From positions 33,731 to 97,730 of the forward strand of contig JAFYQF010000024.1 of NCBI GenBank assembly GCA_017559905.1: a stretch of 64,000 nucleotides of DNA, written 5' to 3'. Below are positions 37,908 to 46,393 of this stretch, piece after piece. Each line of letters starts with the position of its first letter. The first letter of the stretch is position 1. Made by a program: the position numbers and the translations under genes. The notes beneath the pieces are model-generated. The model saw only the letters and a program-made list of their open reading frames with translations, had not been told where the DNA came from and made no database searches. This DNA comes from a bacterium. GTDB taxonomy: Bacteria; Cyanobacteriota; Vampirovibrionia; Gastranaerophilales; Gastranaerophilaceae.

Positions 37908-39620
37908 ATGAATATCAATTATCCGGTTTACACACTTTCAAACGAGTGTCACGATTGCTACAAATGTATCCGAGAATGTCCGGTAAAAGCAATTAAAATT
38001 GAAAACGGTCACGCATCAGTTATACCAGAGCGTTGTATAGCTTGCGGGAACTGCGTAAAAACTTGTCCTGCAAACGCAAAAAGGGTTCGCACAGACATCG
38101 ACAAGGCAAAGAATTTAATCAGAGCGCAGAAAGATGTTTACGTATCACTAGCACCAAGCTGGCGTGCTTCGTTTGAAAACTCTGCAGAAAAAATGATTGC
38201 ACTTTTAAAACAATTAGGTTTTAAAGATGTATCAGAAACAGCACTTGGAGCTCAAGAAGTTTCCATCAAAACAGCCCAAATGCTTAACTCAACAGAAAAC
38301 GGATTATTTATCTCAAGCGCTTGTCCAGTAATAGTTGATTACATAAGACTATACATGCCAGAGTTCACCAAATACATAACACCTATCGGCTCACCATTAA
38401 TGACGCACTCTAAAATGCTAAAAGACATTTATGGCGAAGACATTTCGATTGTATTTATTGGACCTTGTATCGGAAAGAAAAACGAAGTTACATATTCAGG
38501 CTTGTTTGATGTTGCACTCACATTCGAAGAATTAAGAATGTGGTTTAATGAAGAAATTATCGACATCACAAAAGTTGCAAGAGATAACAAATTTAAGTTT
38601 GTACCAGAATCAGCTTTTGAGGGAACTTTGTACCCAATTGATGGCGGAATGAACCAAACAATTAGAAAATCAGGAATAAATGATAATGTTCAATTATTAG
38701 AAGTTTGCGGATTAAGTTCACTTCAAAGAGCATTAAAAAATCTTAACCCTGAAAAACTTGATAAAACAATATTTATAGAAGCTTTGGCTTGTGAAGGCGG
38801 ATGCGTTGGTGGGCCTTGTATTTCTTCAGACAAAGCCGGAATTACAATGGTATCCGACATTCTTACAAAAGAAAAGAAACGTGATAGCATCCCAGAAGAA
38901 CCTAAAGTTGTAGTAGATTACGACATCGAATCTAAAACTATTGTCGACAAAGAATATCCTTTGGAAGACATTTTGAAAATGCTTAAGAAAATCGGTAAAC
39001 ATTCTGTTGACGATGAGCTTAACTGTGGCGGTTGCGGATATGCGACTTGCAGAGATTTAGCAAAAGCATTACTTGATGGCGACGCCGAAACTTCAATGTG
39101 TGTTTCATATATGAGAAAAATTGCTATGAGAAAAGCTGCAGCAATGCTACGTTGTATGCCATCCGCAACTGTTATGGTTGACAGTGATATGAACATACTA
39201 GAAGCAAACGATGCGTTTATGAAAATGTTTACAGGCGATATGTATGAAGTATTCAAAACTCGTCCTGATGGTTTGACTGGCGCTGCAATAGAAAGAATAG
39301 TTGATTTTTCTGACATATTCAAAACAATTTTGAATTCAGGCAAAGATCTTCACAAAGAACGCTATCCAGTAAAAAATCGCTTGTACGATATTAGCGCATT
39401 TACAATTGAAGAAAATGAAATCGTTGGTGCAGTAATAACAGATGTAACTCAATCTGAAACTAACAGAGAAAAAATTTCACAAAAAGCACACGAAGTTATT
39501 TCAAAAAACATTTCAATTGTACAAGAAATTGCCTGCTTACTTGGAGAACACATGGTTGAGACAGAAACGTTGTTGAGTTCTATCGCAAACGATTATGATG
39601 ACAAGGAGGATGAGGAGTAA
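37908..39620 (+). CDS. Sensory-type [FeFe] hydrogenase with PAS domain (HydS-like)
   Basis: A 570-residue soluble protein. Two [4Fe-4S] ferredoxin motifs lie in residues 14-53. The H-cluster domain has Cys139 in SSACPVI (L1), Cys187 in GPCIGKK (L2), and Cys295 and Cys299 in ACEGGCVGG (L3). The usual proton-transfer Cys just before the L1 ligand is Ala138, as in the group C sensory enzyme HydS of Thermotoga. A further [4Fe-4S] motif, CGGCGYATC (373-381), and then a PAS domain (about 413-525) and a helical tail follow. I infer slow H2 sensing that signals to the phosphatase encoded next. It would need HydE. Confidence 0.9.
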   Translation: MNINYPVYTLSNECHDCYKCIRECPVKAIKIENGHASVIPERCIACGNCVKTCPANAKRVRTDIDKAKNLIRAQKDVYVSLAPSWRASFENSAEKMIALLKQLGFKDVSETALGAQEVSIKTAQMLNSTENGLFISSACPVIVDYIRLYMPEFTKYITPIGSPLMTHSKMLKDIYGEDISIVFIGPCIGKKNEVTYSGLFDVALTFEELRMWFNEEIIDITKVARDNKFKFVPESAFEGTLYPIDGGMNQTIRKSGINDNVQLLEVCGLSSLQRALKNLNPEKLDKTIFIEALACEGGCVGGPCISSDKAGITMVSDILTKEKKRDSIPEEPKVVVDYDIESKTIVDKEYPLEDILKMLKKIGKHSVDDELNCGGCGYATCRDLAKALLDGDAETSMCVSYMRKIAMRKAAAMLRCMPSATVMVDSDMNILEANDAFMKMFTGDMYEVFKTRPDGLTGAAIERIVDFSDIFKTILNSGKDLHKERYPVKNRLYDISAFTIEENEIVGAVITDVTQSETNREKISQKAHEVISKNISIVQEIACLLGEHMVETETLLSSIANDYDDKEDEE

Positions 39621-39676
39621 ATTTGAATAGATAAACAAAATTTATTTGTTTGTTAATTCATTTACTTTTAAGACTT

Positions 39677-40840
39677 ATGTTTATAGATATTGATTGTAAC
39701 CAAATGAAAAAATATAATCAAAACGCTTACGGGGATTATTTTATCTCAAAAAGGTACCCCGACGAAGCACGTTTGATTGCGGTTTTATCAGATGGTTTAG
39801 GAAGTGGAATTAAAGCAAACATTCTTTCTTGCATGACAGCGACAATGCTTTTGCGATTTATCGAAAACGGTCAAATCCCAACGAAAAAAGCGGCAGAAAT
39901 TGTAATGAACTCATTGCCTGTCTGCAAAGTAAGAAGAATTAGTTACTCAACTTTTTCAGCAATAGATTGCGATGATTACGGAAACGCAAAAATTGTAGAA
40001 GAAGGTAATCCAGAATTTTTATGGATAAGAGACAACGAAGTAATGACACCCGAATACGAAATTATTCAATCAAAGACTTTCAAAAACCGCAAAATGAAAG
40101 TTTACAAGATTAAGCTCAAACTTGGTGACAGACTAATCTTTTGTTCAGACGGAGTGACTCAATCTGGACTTGGCGGAGGCAGATTAAAGCTTGGGCTTCG
40201 TAGAGAAGGCTTGATAGTACTTGTAAAAGACAAATTATTGTCTGAACCAGACATTTCAAGTTCAGAACTTTCGCAATACATTGTGAACCAAGCAAGAAAC
40301 ATTGAAACTGATAGAAATCCAAAAGATGATATTTCGGCTTGCGTTTTATATTTTAGAGAGCCTCGTCAATCATTAATATTTACAGGTCCACCTTATCACC
40401 AGCAAAAAGATGCAGAATACGCACAAATATTTGACAAATTCACAGGCAAAAAAGCGATTTGTGGTGGAACTACAGCGAACTTGATTTCTAGAGAACTAAA
40501 CCGCCAAATCACAATGGATACAACAATAAGTATCGGAAAACTTCCAGCTTGTTCATACATGGATGGAGTTGATTTGGTAACAGAAGGAATCCTTACTCTT
40601 ACAAAAACTTTAGAATATTTAGAATCAGGAAATCTAGATATTGACAATGCGGCTGGGAAGTTGGTAAAATTTTTATTGGATAGCGATTGTATTAATTTTA
40701 TGGTAGGCGCAAAATTAAATCAAGCACATTACGATCCTGCACTGCCTGTAGAAATCGAAATCCGAAAAAATATTATCAAAAAAATGGCAGAAGTATTGCA
40801 AGCAAAGTATTTTAAACAAGTAAACATTCAATATATGTAA
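39677..40840 (+). CDS. SpoIIE-type PP2C serine phosphatase of the hydrogenase cluster
   Basis: About 387 residues. A PP2C/SpoIIE domain carries the metal-binding SDGLGSGIKAN near residue 40 and CSDGVTQSG, and KDDISACVL completes the acidic set. A C-terminal region with GGTTANLISREL and NFMVGAKLNQAHYDP is typical of the phosphatases found beside group C [FeFe] hydrogenases. It probably dephosphorylates a partner protein in response to the PAS hydrogenase. The ATG at 39677 has no ribosome-binding site; an in-frame TTG at 39650 exists. A weak hairpin lies between it and the upstream gene. Confidence 0.85.
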   Translation: MFIDIDCNQMKKYNQNAYGDYFISKRYPDEARLIAVLSDGLGSGIKANILSCMTATMLLRFIENGQIPTKKAAEIVMNSLPVCKVRRISYSTFSAIDCDDYGNAKIVEEGNPEFLWIRDNEVMTPEYEIIQSKTFKNRKMKVYKIKLKLGDRLIFCSDGVTQSGLGGGRLKLGLRREGLIVLVKDKLLSEPDISSSELSQYIVNQARNIETDRNPKDDISACVLYFREPRQSLIFTGPPYHQQKDAEYAQIFDKFTGKKAICGGTTANLISRELNRQITMDTTISIGKLPACSYMDGVDLVTEGILTLTKTLEYLESGNLDIDNAAGKLVKFLLDSDCINFMVGAKLNQAHYDPALPVEIEIRKNIIKKMAEVLQAKYFKQVNIQYM

Positions 40841-40869
40841 AACACCCGTACAAGTTAGGAAGGTAAAAG

Positions 40870-41136
40870 ATGGACAAAAAAATTAGTGTAAAAGTATGTT
40901 TAGGAACAACATGTTTTGTAATGGGTTCAGCTAATTTGCAGGAATTAATCGAAATGGTACCTGCTAAATATGGCGACAAAGTAGAAGTTTCAGGTGTTCC
41001 ATGTTTGGGACTTTGCTCAATTGATTGGGAATTCTCAAAAGCACCTTACGTAAAAGTAGATGATGATGTAATTAAAGAAGCTACAGTTGAAAAAGTTCTA
41101 AAAGCTATTGACGACAAGTTGGCAGCTAACGGCTAA
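40870..41136 (+). CDS. Thioredoxin-like [2Fe-2S] ferredoxin, hydrogenase cluster (2)
   Basis: An 88-residue NuoE-like electron carrier, homologous to the 82-residue protein at 37601. Its cluster ligands are CLGTTC (CX4C, residues 10-15) and CLGLC (CX3C, residues 45-49). AGGAAGG precedes the ATG. It lies 29 nt after the phosphatase gene and about 100 nt before the catalytic hydrogenase gene, so it is the probable redox partner of that enzyme. A TATAAT-like box between this gene and the next may give the hydrogenase its own promoter. Confidence 0.85.
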   Translation: MDKKISVKVCLGTTCFVMGSANLQELIEMVPAKYGDKVEVSGVPCLGLCSIDWEFSKAPYVKVDDDVIKEATVEKVLKAIDDKLAANG

Positions 41137-41237
41137 TCAACTTTCTTTTTAAAACATCAAATCGAACAAGAGATATGATGTACACAATAAAAAAGGAAAG
41201 GCGGCTTGCGATATAATCGGAAGCTGTATAAAAGAAG

Positions 41238-42713
41238 ATGGCAATAAACACCCCAAAACAAACGTCACATTTAAAAAGAGAGATTCTGGTAAGACTTATC
41301 AGAGCATTTTTGAGTGACAATTTTGAAGAAAGAACAAGAATGATTCCGTATGACATGCGTCCAAAAGGACACGAAGTGCCATACAGATGTTGTATTTACA
41401 AAGAACGTGCAATCTTGAGAGACAGAACTGTTGCAGGTTTAGGTTTATCAATCGAAGAAACAGAAGATTACGCAGAACTTTCTGATTTAGCATCACAAGC
41501 ATTAGAAAGAAAAGAACCTGAACAAAAACCATTGACAGTTTTGACAACAGCTTGTAAAGGTTGCGTACCTGCAAGAATTTACGTAACAGACTTGTGTCAA
41601 GGATGCGTAGCAAGACCTTGCGTAAACACTTGTAAATTTGGTGCAATCAGCGTTAAAAACGGTAAATCTGTTATTGACCCTGAAAAATGTAAAAACTGCG
41701 GAATGTGCGCACAAGTTTGCCCATACCAAGCTATCCAAAGAATTATCGTTCCTTGCGAAAACGCTTGCCCTGTTGGCGCAATCAACAAAGGCGAAGACGG
41801 TTATGCAAAAATCGACTTCGACAAGTGTATTTCTTGCGGAAAATGCGTAGCAGCATGTCCTTTCGGCGCTGTTCACGAAAAGAACCAAATTATTGACGTT
41901 CTAAAACACATAAAAGCAGGCAAAAAAGTTATCGCAATGGTAGCACCTGCAATTATGGGACAATTACCATGCACACCTGGGCAATTAAAAGAAGCAATTC
42001 ATATGCTAGGATTTAAAGAAGTATACGAAGTTGCTCAAGGTGCAGACGTAACTACAACAACAGAAGCTGCAGAATTTGTAGAAAGACTTGAACACGGTGC
42101 AGAGTTTATGACAACATCTTGTTGTGCAGGTTACAACGAGCTTGTTGACAAACATATTCCAGAAATGAAACCATTCAGATCTGATACAAAAACTCCAATG
42201 TATTACACTGCAGAAATCGTTAAGAAAGAACATCCAGATGCTATCACCGTATTCTTCAGCCCTTGTGTTGCAAAACGCCGTGAAGCACTACAAAACCCAA
42301 AAGTAGATTACGTTCTTAACTACGAAGAAGTTGGTGCTTGGATGATTGCTTTAGGAATTCAAGTTGGCGAATGCGAAGAAAGAGAATTCAAAGTGGAAGC
42401 ATCAGCAGAAGCTAGAAACTACGCAGTAATTGGCGGAGTTGCAAAAGCAGTTCAAACTCAATTACCTGAAGAAATTCCTGCTCATCCTGTAATCATTGAT
42501 GGTTTAACAAAACAATCAATCCGTGATTTGAAAAAATACGCAAAAACAGGTTTGTGCGAATTAGGCAACTTAATTGAAGTTATGTGTTGTGAAGGTGGTT
42601 GTTTAGGTGGTAACGCAACAGTTAACGCTTACAAACCAGCTTTGAAACAACTAACTGCTTACGTAAACGAAAGCAAATCACTTGTTTCAGGCGCAGAACC
42701 AACTCAAAAATAA
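41238..42713 (+). CDS. Catalytic monomeric [FeFe] hydrogenase, group B-like
   Basis: A 491-residue soluble enzyme that reduces protons to H2 or oxidises H2. An N-terminal region (1-100) without known motif is followed by a Cys-rich ferredoxin section (106-208) with several CX2CX2CX3C motifs. The H-cluster motifs are TTSCCAGY (Cys295 and Cys296; the proton-relay Cys is present), SPCVAKRRE (Cys343) and VMCCEGGCLGG (Cys451 and Cys455). SPC in L2 and CCAGY in L1 differ from the TSCCPGW/MPC of group A and fit group B enzymes, which are little studied. Last gene of the cluster, with a terminator after it. Confidence 0.9.
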   Translation: MAINTPKQTSHLKREILVRLIRAFLSDNFEERTRMIPYDMRPKGHEVPYRCCIYKERAILRDRTVAGLGLSIEETEDYAELSDLASQALERKEPEQKPLTVLTTACKGCVPARIYVTDLCQGCVARPCVNTCKFGAISVKNGKSVIDPEKCKNCGMCAQVCPYQAIQRIIVPCENACPVGAINKGEDGYAKIDFDKCISCGKCVAACPFGAVHEKNQIIDVLKHIKAGKKVIAMVAPAIMGQLPCTPGQLKEAIHMLGFKEVYEVAQGADVTTTTEAAEFVERLEHGAEFMTTSCCAGYNELVDKHIPEMKPFRSDTKTPMYYTAEIVKKEHPDAITVFFSPCVAKRREALQNPKVDYVLNYEEVGAWMIALGIQVGECEEREFKVEASAEARNYAVIGGVAKAVQTQLPEEIPAHPVIIDGLTKQSIRDLKKYAKTGLCELGNLIEVMCCEGGCLGGNATVNAYKPALKQLTAYVNESKSLVSGAEPTQK

Positions 42714-42732
42714 AAAATAAAATAATATAACA

Positions 42733-42763
42733 AAGAGAACTTCCTTTCAGGAGGTTCTTTTTG
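42733..42763 (+). terminator. Rho-independent terminator of the hydrogenase cluster
   Basis: AGAACTTCCT (42736-42745), loop TTC and AGGAGGTTCT (42749-42758) with one T-G pair, then TTTTTG. It directly abuts the dxr promoter region. Confidence 0.8.
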
Positions 42764-42766
42764 TAT

Positions 42767-42772
42767 TATAAT
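42767..42772 (+). promoter_or_regulatory. Candidate -10 box of dxr, predicted leaderless
   Basis: A perfect TATAAT ends 6 nt before the dxr ATG at 42779, and there is no ribosome-binding site. No clear -35 box is seen; its place is occupied by the terminator stem of the upstream cluster. Confidence 0.35.
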
Positions 42773-42778
42773 AAACTT

Positions 42779-43945
42779 ATGGAGAGAAAAAAGAAAATCA
42801 GCATTATAGGTTCAACAGGTTCTATTGGGACCCAAGCTTTGGAAGTTATTTCAAAACTTCAAGATAAGTTTGAAATAATAGCACTTGCGGGTGGTAACAA
42901 TATAGACCTACTTCTCGAACAAGCTGAAAAATTCAAACCTAAATACATTTGTTGTAATAAAATTGAAAACCACAAAATTCTAAAACAAGTTCAGAATGAC
43001 AAAAATTTTCAATGGAAAATTCTTCACGGTACAGAAGGTTTAGAAGAAATTTGTTCAAACAGAGAAAATGACATAATACTTGTTGCTTGTTCGGGCAAAA
43101 TCGGACTTAAACCGACATTGAAAGCTATCGAAAACGGGATTGACATTGCGCTTGCAAACAAAGAAACTCTTGTTATGGCAGGCGATATTGTTATGGAAAA
43201 AGCCCGCAAAAATAATGTTAAAATCATCCCTGTTGACAGTGAACACAGCGCAATTCACCAATGTATAAAAGACATCGCTCAAGTTGAAAAACTAATTATC
43301 ACAGCAAGCGGTGGTCCTTTCTTGAAAAAAACTATTGAAGAAATGAAATCCGCAACAGTTGAACAAACTCTTGCTCATCCTCGCTGGAATATGGGCAAAA
43401 AAATTACTGTTGACAGCGCAACCCTTATGAACAAAGGTTTAGAAATAATTGAAGCACACCACCTTTTTGGAATTGATTATGACGATATCGAAGTTGTAAT
43501 TCACCCACAAAGCATTGTACATTCTGCAATAGAATATAAAGATGGAAGTGTCATTGCACAATTAGGTTTGCCAAGTATGCATATCCCAATTCAATATGCA
43601 ATTTCTTATCCTGAAAGGTTTGAAGGTATTAAATCAAAAAGTTTTAGCTTCTCTGAAATCGCAAGACTTGATTTTGAAAAACCTGATTATGAAAAATTCC
43701 CAACAGTTCAATTAGCTTTCAAAGCTGGTAGACTAGGTGGAACGGCAACTGCTTGTCTTAATGCAGCTAATGAAGAAGCCGTTTTTGCATTTTTAGATGG
43801 TAAAATAAAACTTTACCAGATTTATGAAATTACTAAAAAAATATTTGACGAACATAATATAATCAAAAACCCAACCATTGATGACATATTTGAAATCGAT
43901 ATAACAACAAGAGAAAAAACTAAACAGCTAATTGCATCTTTGTAA
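42779..43945 (+). CDS. dxr: 1-deoxy-D-xylulose-5-phosphate reductoisomerase
   Basis: The 388-residue second enzyme of the MEP isoprenoid pathway, converting DXP to MEP with NADPH. The N-terminal Rossmann motif is GSTGSIGTQALEV, ANKETLVMAG binds NADPH, and the metal and substrate site is PVDSEHSAIHQC, with MNKGLEIIEAHHLF further on. The start is the ATG at 42779 (MERKKK). A variable-loop segment, ILKQVQNDKNF (about residues 68-78), is encoded by sequence that resembles the dispersed repeat end. uppS at 24618 uses the product of this pathway. Confidence 0.96.
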   Translation: MERKKKISIIGSTGSIGTQALEVISKLQDKFEIIALAGGNNIDLLLEQAEKFKPKYICCNKIENHKILKQVQNDKNFQWKILHGTEGLEEICSNRENDIILVACSGKIGLKPTLKAIENGIDIALANKETLVMAGDIVMEKARKNNVKIIPVDSEHSAIHQCIKDIAQVEKLIITASGGPFLKKTIEEMKSATVEQTLAHPRWNMGKKITVDSATLMNKGLEIIEAHHLFGIDYDDIEVVIHPQSIVHSAIEYKDGSVIAQLGLPSMHIPIQYAISYPERFEGIKSKSFSFSEIARLDFEKPDYEKFPTVQLAFKAGRLGGTATACLNAANEEAVFAFLDGKIKLYQIYEITKKIFDEHNIIKNPTIDDIFEIDITTREKTKQLIASL

Positions 43946-44070
43946 ACAATTATGAATCTCTATTCTATTTTCAAGCAATTATCTAGGCACAAAAGTCTTT
44001 ATATAAATATTATATAATATTTATATGTAAATTTTTATATTTGTGTTGCTTAAAACAGAAAGGAAACATT

Positions 44071-44943
44071 ATGGTTGACCAGATTAGCAAAGTGAATTCA
44101 AACCAAACGGTTTATCCATCAAAAAATGAAATGTCAAATACTAAAGAACAAAATCTTTACACCACCCCAAAAACGCAATCTAAACGACAGGACGGTGTTC
44201 AAGTTGAAAAAACTACACCTCCAGCAGAAGAAAATCCTGATGTAAAGGCTGATAAACAACTCTTGGCAGATTTGAAAGCTGAACTTCGGAAAGCAGAATC
44301 AACACTACTAAAACAAAAATCAACAGGTCAATACGACGGCGATTTAGAGAAAAATATATTTGAACTAAAAAACAAAATACTAGCCCTCGAAGCCAAAATC
44401 AAAGGAGAACCTTATGGAGCACCAAGCACAACTGAAACTAAAGCTCTTGAAGATAGTACATCACCAAATCAAAAACAGACTGAAGAAAACCCAAATTCAA
44501 TACCTAACGAAACAAACAGCCAATTAACTAGGGGTGAACAACTAAAACGCCTACAAGAAGCTCGTGCTATTTGTGATGATTTCTTTAAAGCAATTGACGG
44601 AATCGGAACTAACGACAAATTGTTTAACGAAACAATGAATAAAATTACAAAAGAAAATCTCTTTGATGTAATGAATTATTGGAACAAATCTTATGGCGCA
44701 ACATATAAGGAAGATTTCTTATCATCATTTTTTGGCGATGCTGACGCAAATCAAAAAAAGGTTTACTGCGAAAGAATTATTGGCTATTTAGATAGCTATG
44801 CTGATGACAAAGGATTAGATGTTGCACTAATTTCTGCGAAATGTAAAAGACTTCTAAATAGTGGAAATAACAGCGAATTAGCACATAAAATGCACGAATT
44901 CATTATGATTATACAAACAAATATATCTCAAGACAAAATTTAA
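44071..44943 (+). CDS. Annexin-like repeat protein (2)
   Basis: A 290-residue protein built like the product of 35910-37199. A polar N-terminus is followed by a charged coiled coil (LLADLKAELRKAESTLL, residues 64-80, to about 111), a Ser/Thr/Pro/Glu linker and a C-terminal annexin-like domain (about residues 160-245). That domain has KAIDGIGTNDKLFNETMNKIT (GIGTND begins at 177) and FLSSFFGDADANQKK. The start at 44071 has AAAGGAAA upstream. No signal peptide or TM segment. Calcium-dependent membrane binding is a possibility, not shown. Confidence 0.65.
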   Translation: MVDQISKVNSNQTVYPSKNEMSNTKEQNLYTTPKTQSKRQDGVQVEKTTPPAEENPDVKADKQLLADLKAELRKAESTLLKQKSTGQYDGDLEKNIFELKNKILALEAKIKGEPYGAPSTTETKALEDSTSPNQKQTEENPNSIPNETNSQLTRGEQLKRLQEARAICDDFFKAIDGIGTNDKLFNETMNKITKENLFDVMNYWNKSYGATYKEDFLSSFFGDADANQKKVYCERIIGYLDSYADDKGLDVALISAKCKRLLNSGNNSELAHKMHEFIMIIQTNISQDKI

Positions 44944-44949
44944 CTAACA

Positions 44950-44976
44950 AAGCGGAGATAAAACTCCGCTCTGTTT
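44950..44976 (+). terminator. Probable terminator of the second annexin-like gene
   Basis: AGCGGAG (44951-44957), a 6-nt loop and CTCCGCT (44964-44970). The following CTGTTTG is a poor U-tract, so efficiency is uncertain. Confidence 0.6.
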
Positions 44977-45102
44977 GATATAAAAATACCAGAAACTTTA
45001 TTACGAAATGTAACAAAATATAGCATTATTGAAATTCAAGTTTTTGAAAATTTTTATATTAAATATGGTTGCACAAATTCTGTATTGAGAGAGGAGCAAT
45101 GT

Positions 45103-45294
45103 ATGACAAATATTAGCGCAATGAGGGCTTTAGCGGAATTGAACAAATTAGCTGAACAAAGAGACAGCAGTGTCGAAACTCAACCGCAAGAAAGAAAATT
45201 CAATGGCTTCTCTATGTTTGGGTTTGGGTTTAAAACTCAAGCCACACAAACTCCAGAGGATGTAAAGCCTGAAGGTTTCGATTTAAAAAGCTAA
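45103..45294 (+). CDS. Small protein of unknown function (63 aa)
   Basis: A 63-residue protein starting MTNISAMRALAELNKLAEQR, a probable amphipathic helix, followed by FNGFSMFGFGFKTQ and a polar tail. No recognised domain. The ATG at 45103 has GAGAGGAG at 6-nt spacing. It lies alone between the annexin-like gene and the LysM-like gene on the same strand. The good ribosome-binding site and promoter-like A/T-rich region upstream support it as real. Confidence 0.6.
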   Translation: MTNISAMRALAELNKLAEQRDSSVETQPQERKFNGFSMFGFGFKTQATQTPEDVKPEGFDLKS

Positions 45295-45363
45295 ATTTGT
45301 TATATTAGCATTGCTGTGTGGCATATATAAATTATTCTTACATGTATTAAAGGAGTAATTATC

Positions 45364-45663
45364 ATGACTGACTTGGAGCAAGATTACAGCAGAGTTGTAT
45401 TGTCAAAGCGTTATGAGCAATATGAACCTAAAGCGGGAGAATACTGGTATAGTATTGTTTCTGCTAAATACGGAGCTGATACAGAAGAAGCAAAAGAAAT
45501 CGTAAAAGATTTAAAAGCTTTCAACGGTATTGATGCATTATCTTTAATCGTAATTCCTAATATCATGAAACTTCCTCAATCAATCCAACTTGGCACAAAA
45601 GAATTTCTTCTTGATGCCGAAAGACATGTTGATATTAGAAATTTTAGATTAAATCAGGCATAA
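45364..45663 (+). CDS. Small LysM-like domain protein (99 aa)
   Basis: A 99-residue protein whose centre, YEPKAGEYWYSIVSAKYG...NGI...IVIPNIMKLP (about residues 19-70), follows the LysM pattern: a start strand with GE/D-W, two helices and an I-P-xxxxLP end. LysM domains bind peptidoglycan or chitin-like glycans. There is no signal peptide, so a cytosolic structural use or non-classical export is possible. AAAGGAG lies 10 nt before the ATG. The LysM call rests on pattern only. Confidence 0.6.
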   Translation: MTDLEQDYSRVVLSKRYEQYEPKAGEYWYSIVSAKYGADTEEAKEIVKDLKAFNGIDALSLIVIPNIMKLPQSIQLGTKEFLLDAERHVDIRNFRLNQA

Positions 45664-45701
45664 ATTGGTAGGTGCATAAAGTTTCCACTTTATTACACCT
45701 G

Positions 45702-45730
45702 TTGACATTTTTTGGAAAAAATAATATTCT
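45702..45730 (+). promoter_or_regulatory. Consensus promoter of the 202-aa membrane protein, leaderless
   Basis: A perfect TTGACA (45702-45707), an exact 17-nt spacer and TATTCT (45725-45730). The -10 box ends 6 nt before the ATG at 45737, so the mRNA should begin at the start codon itself. There is no ribosome-binding site. Confidence 0.7.
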
Positions 45731-45736
45731 TGAATT

Positions 45737-46345
45737 ATGGCACATCACGTTTTCAATCTGCAAGTTAGAACATCTTTTGTATATGGTTCATCAATGATGA
45801 ATCTAATTTCGTTCTTAACATTTATAGTAGCTTGGTATTTAATGTTATACAAACAAGCACCTACATTCGTGTTTATGCCATTTTTTGCGGCAGTTTTGTA
45901 CGATATTTTTCTATACAAACCTATGCAAAGAGATTGGGATATGGGCGGTACTGATAAAATCGTCATAGATTCTCACGCTCGTGAAGTTATATTTGACAAT
46001 AATGTCAGAATACCTTTTGACAACATTGAACGTGTAAGAGTAGAAATCGAAGAACGTCCTAGAATGTGCTGGTTTTTAGCATTAGGTTCTCAATACAATA
46101 AATTAGTTAACGGCGAAGTCTTCTTCAAGCTTAATGACGACACAACTACAACTGCAAGCATTCAATTTAAAGATGAGGTTTATAGACTAATCGATGTTGT
46201 CCATAAACAAGGCATCCCAGCAAGAATTCAAGGTGAAAACCTTATGGAAGAAAAAATCCCTAATGGGATTTGGTGTTTCCTATTATTTTTGCTAATTGGG
46301 GGATATTTATTGATTTCAGCAAGCCAATTTTTTAACAATTTATAA
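45737..46345 (+). CDS. Inner-membrane protein of unknown function
   Basis: A 202-residue protein with two N-terminal TM helices (about residues 20-38 and 42-58), a soluble beta-rich domain (70-165) that looks like the PH-like domains of small membrane proteins (IVIDSHAREVIFDNNVRIPFDNIERVRVEIE), and a C-terminal TM helix (177-195). No enzymatic motif. The message is predicted leaderless. A bidirectional terminator follows the stop. Confidence 0.75.
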   Translation: MAHHVFNLQVRTSFVYGSSMMNLISFLTFIVAWYLMLYKQAPTFVFMPFFAAVLYDIFLYKPMQRDWDMGGTDKIVIDSHAREVIFDNNVRIPFDNIERVRVEIEERPRMCWFLALGSQYNKLVNGEVFFKLNDDTTTTASIQFKDEVYRLIDVVHKQGIPARIQGENLMEEKIPNGIWCFLLFLLIGGYLLISASQFFNNL

Positions 46346-46377
46346 AAAAAGGACCTATTAATAAGTCCTTTTTTTAT
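46344..46377. terminator. Bidirectional terminator between the 202-aa gene and gatA
   Basis: AAAAAAAGGAC (46344-46354) pairs with GTCCTTTTTTT (46365 onward), with an A/T-rich inner loop. It can end both convergent transcripts. Confidence 0.85.
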
Positions 46378-46393
46378 TCTATATTTTATACTC

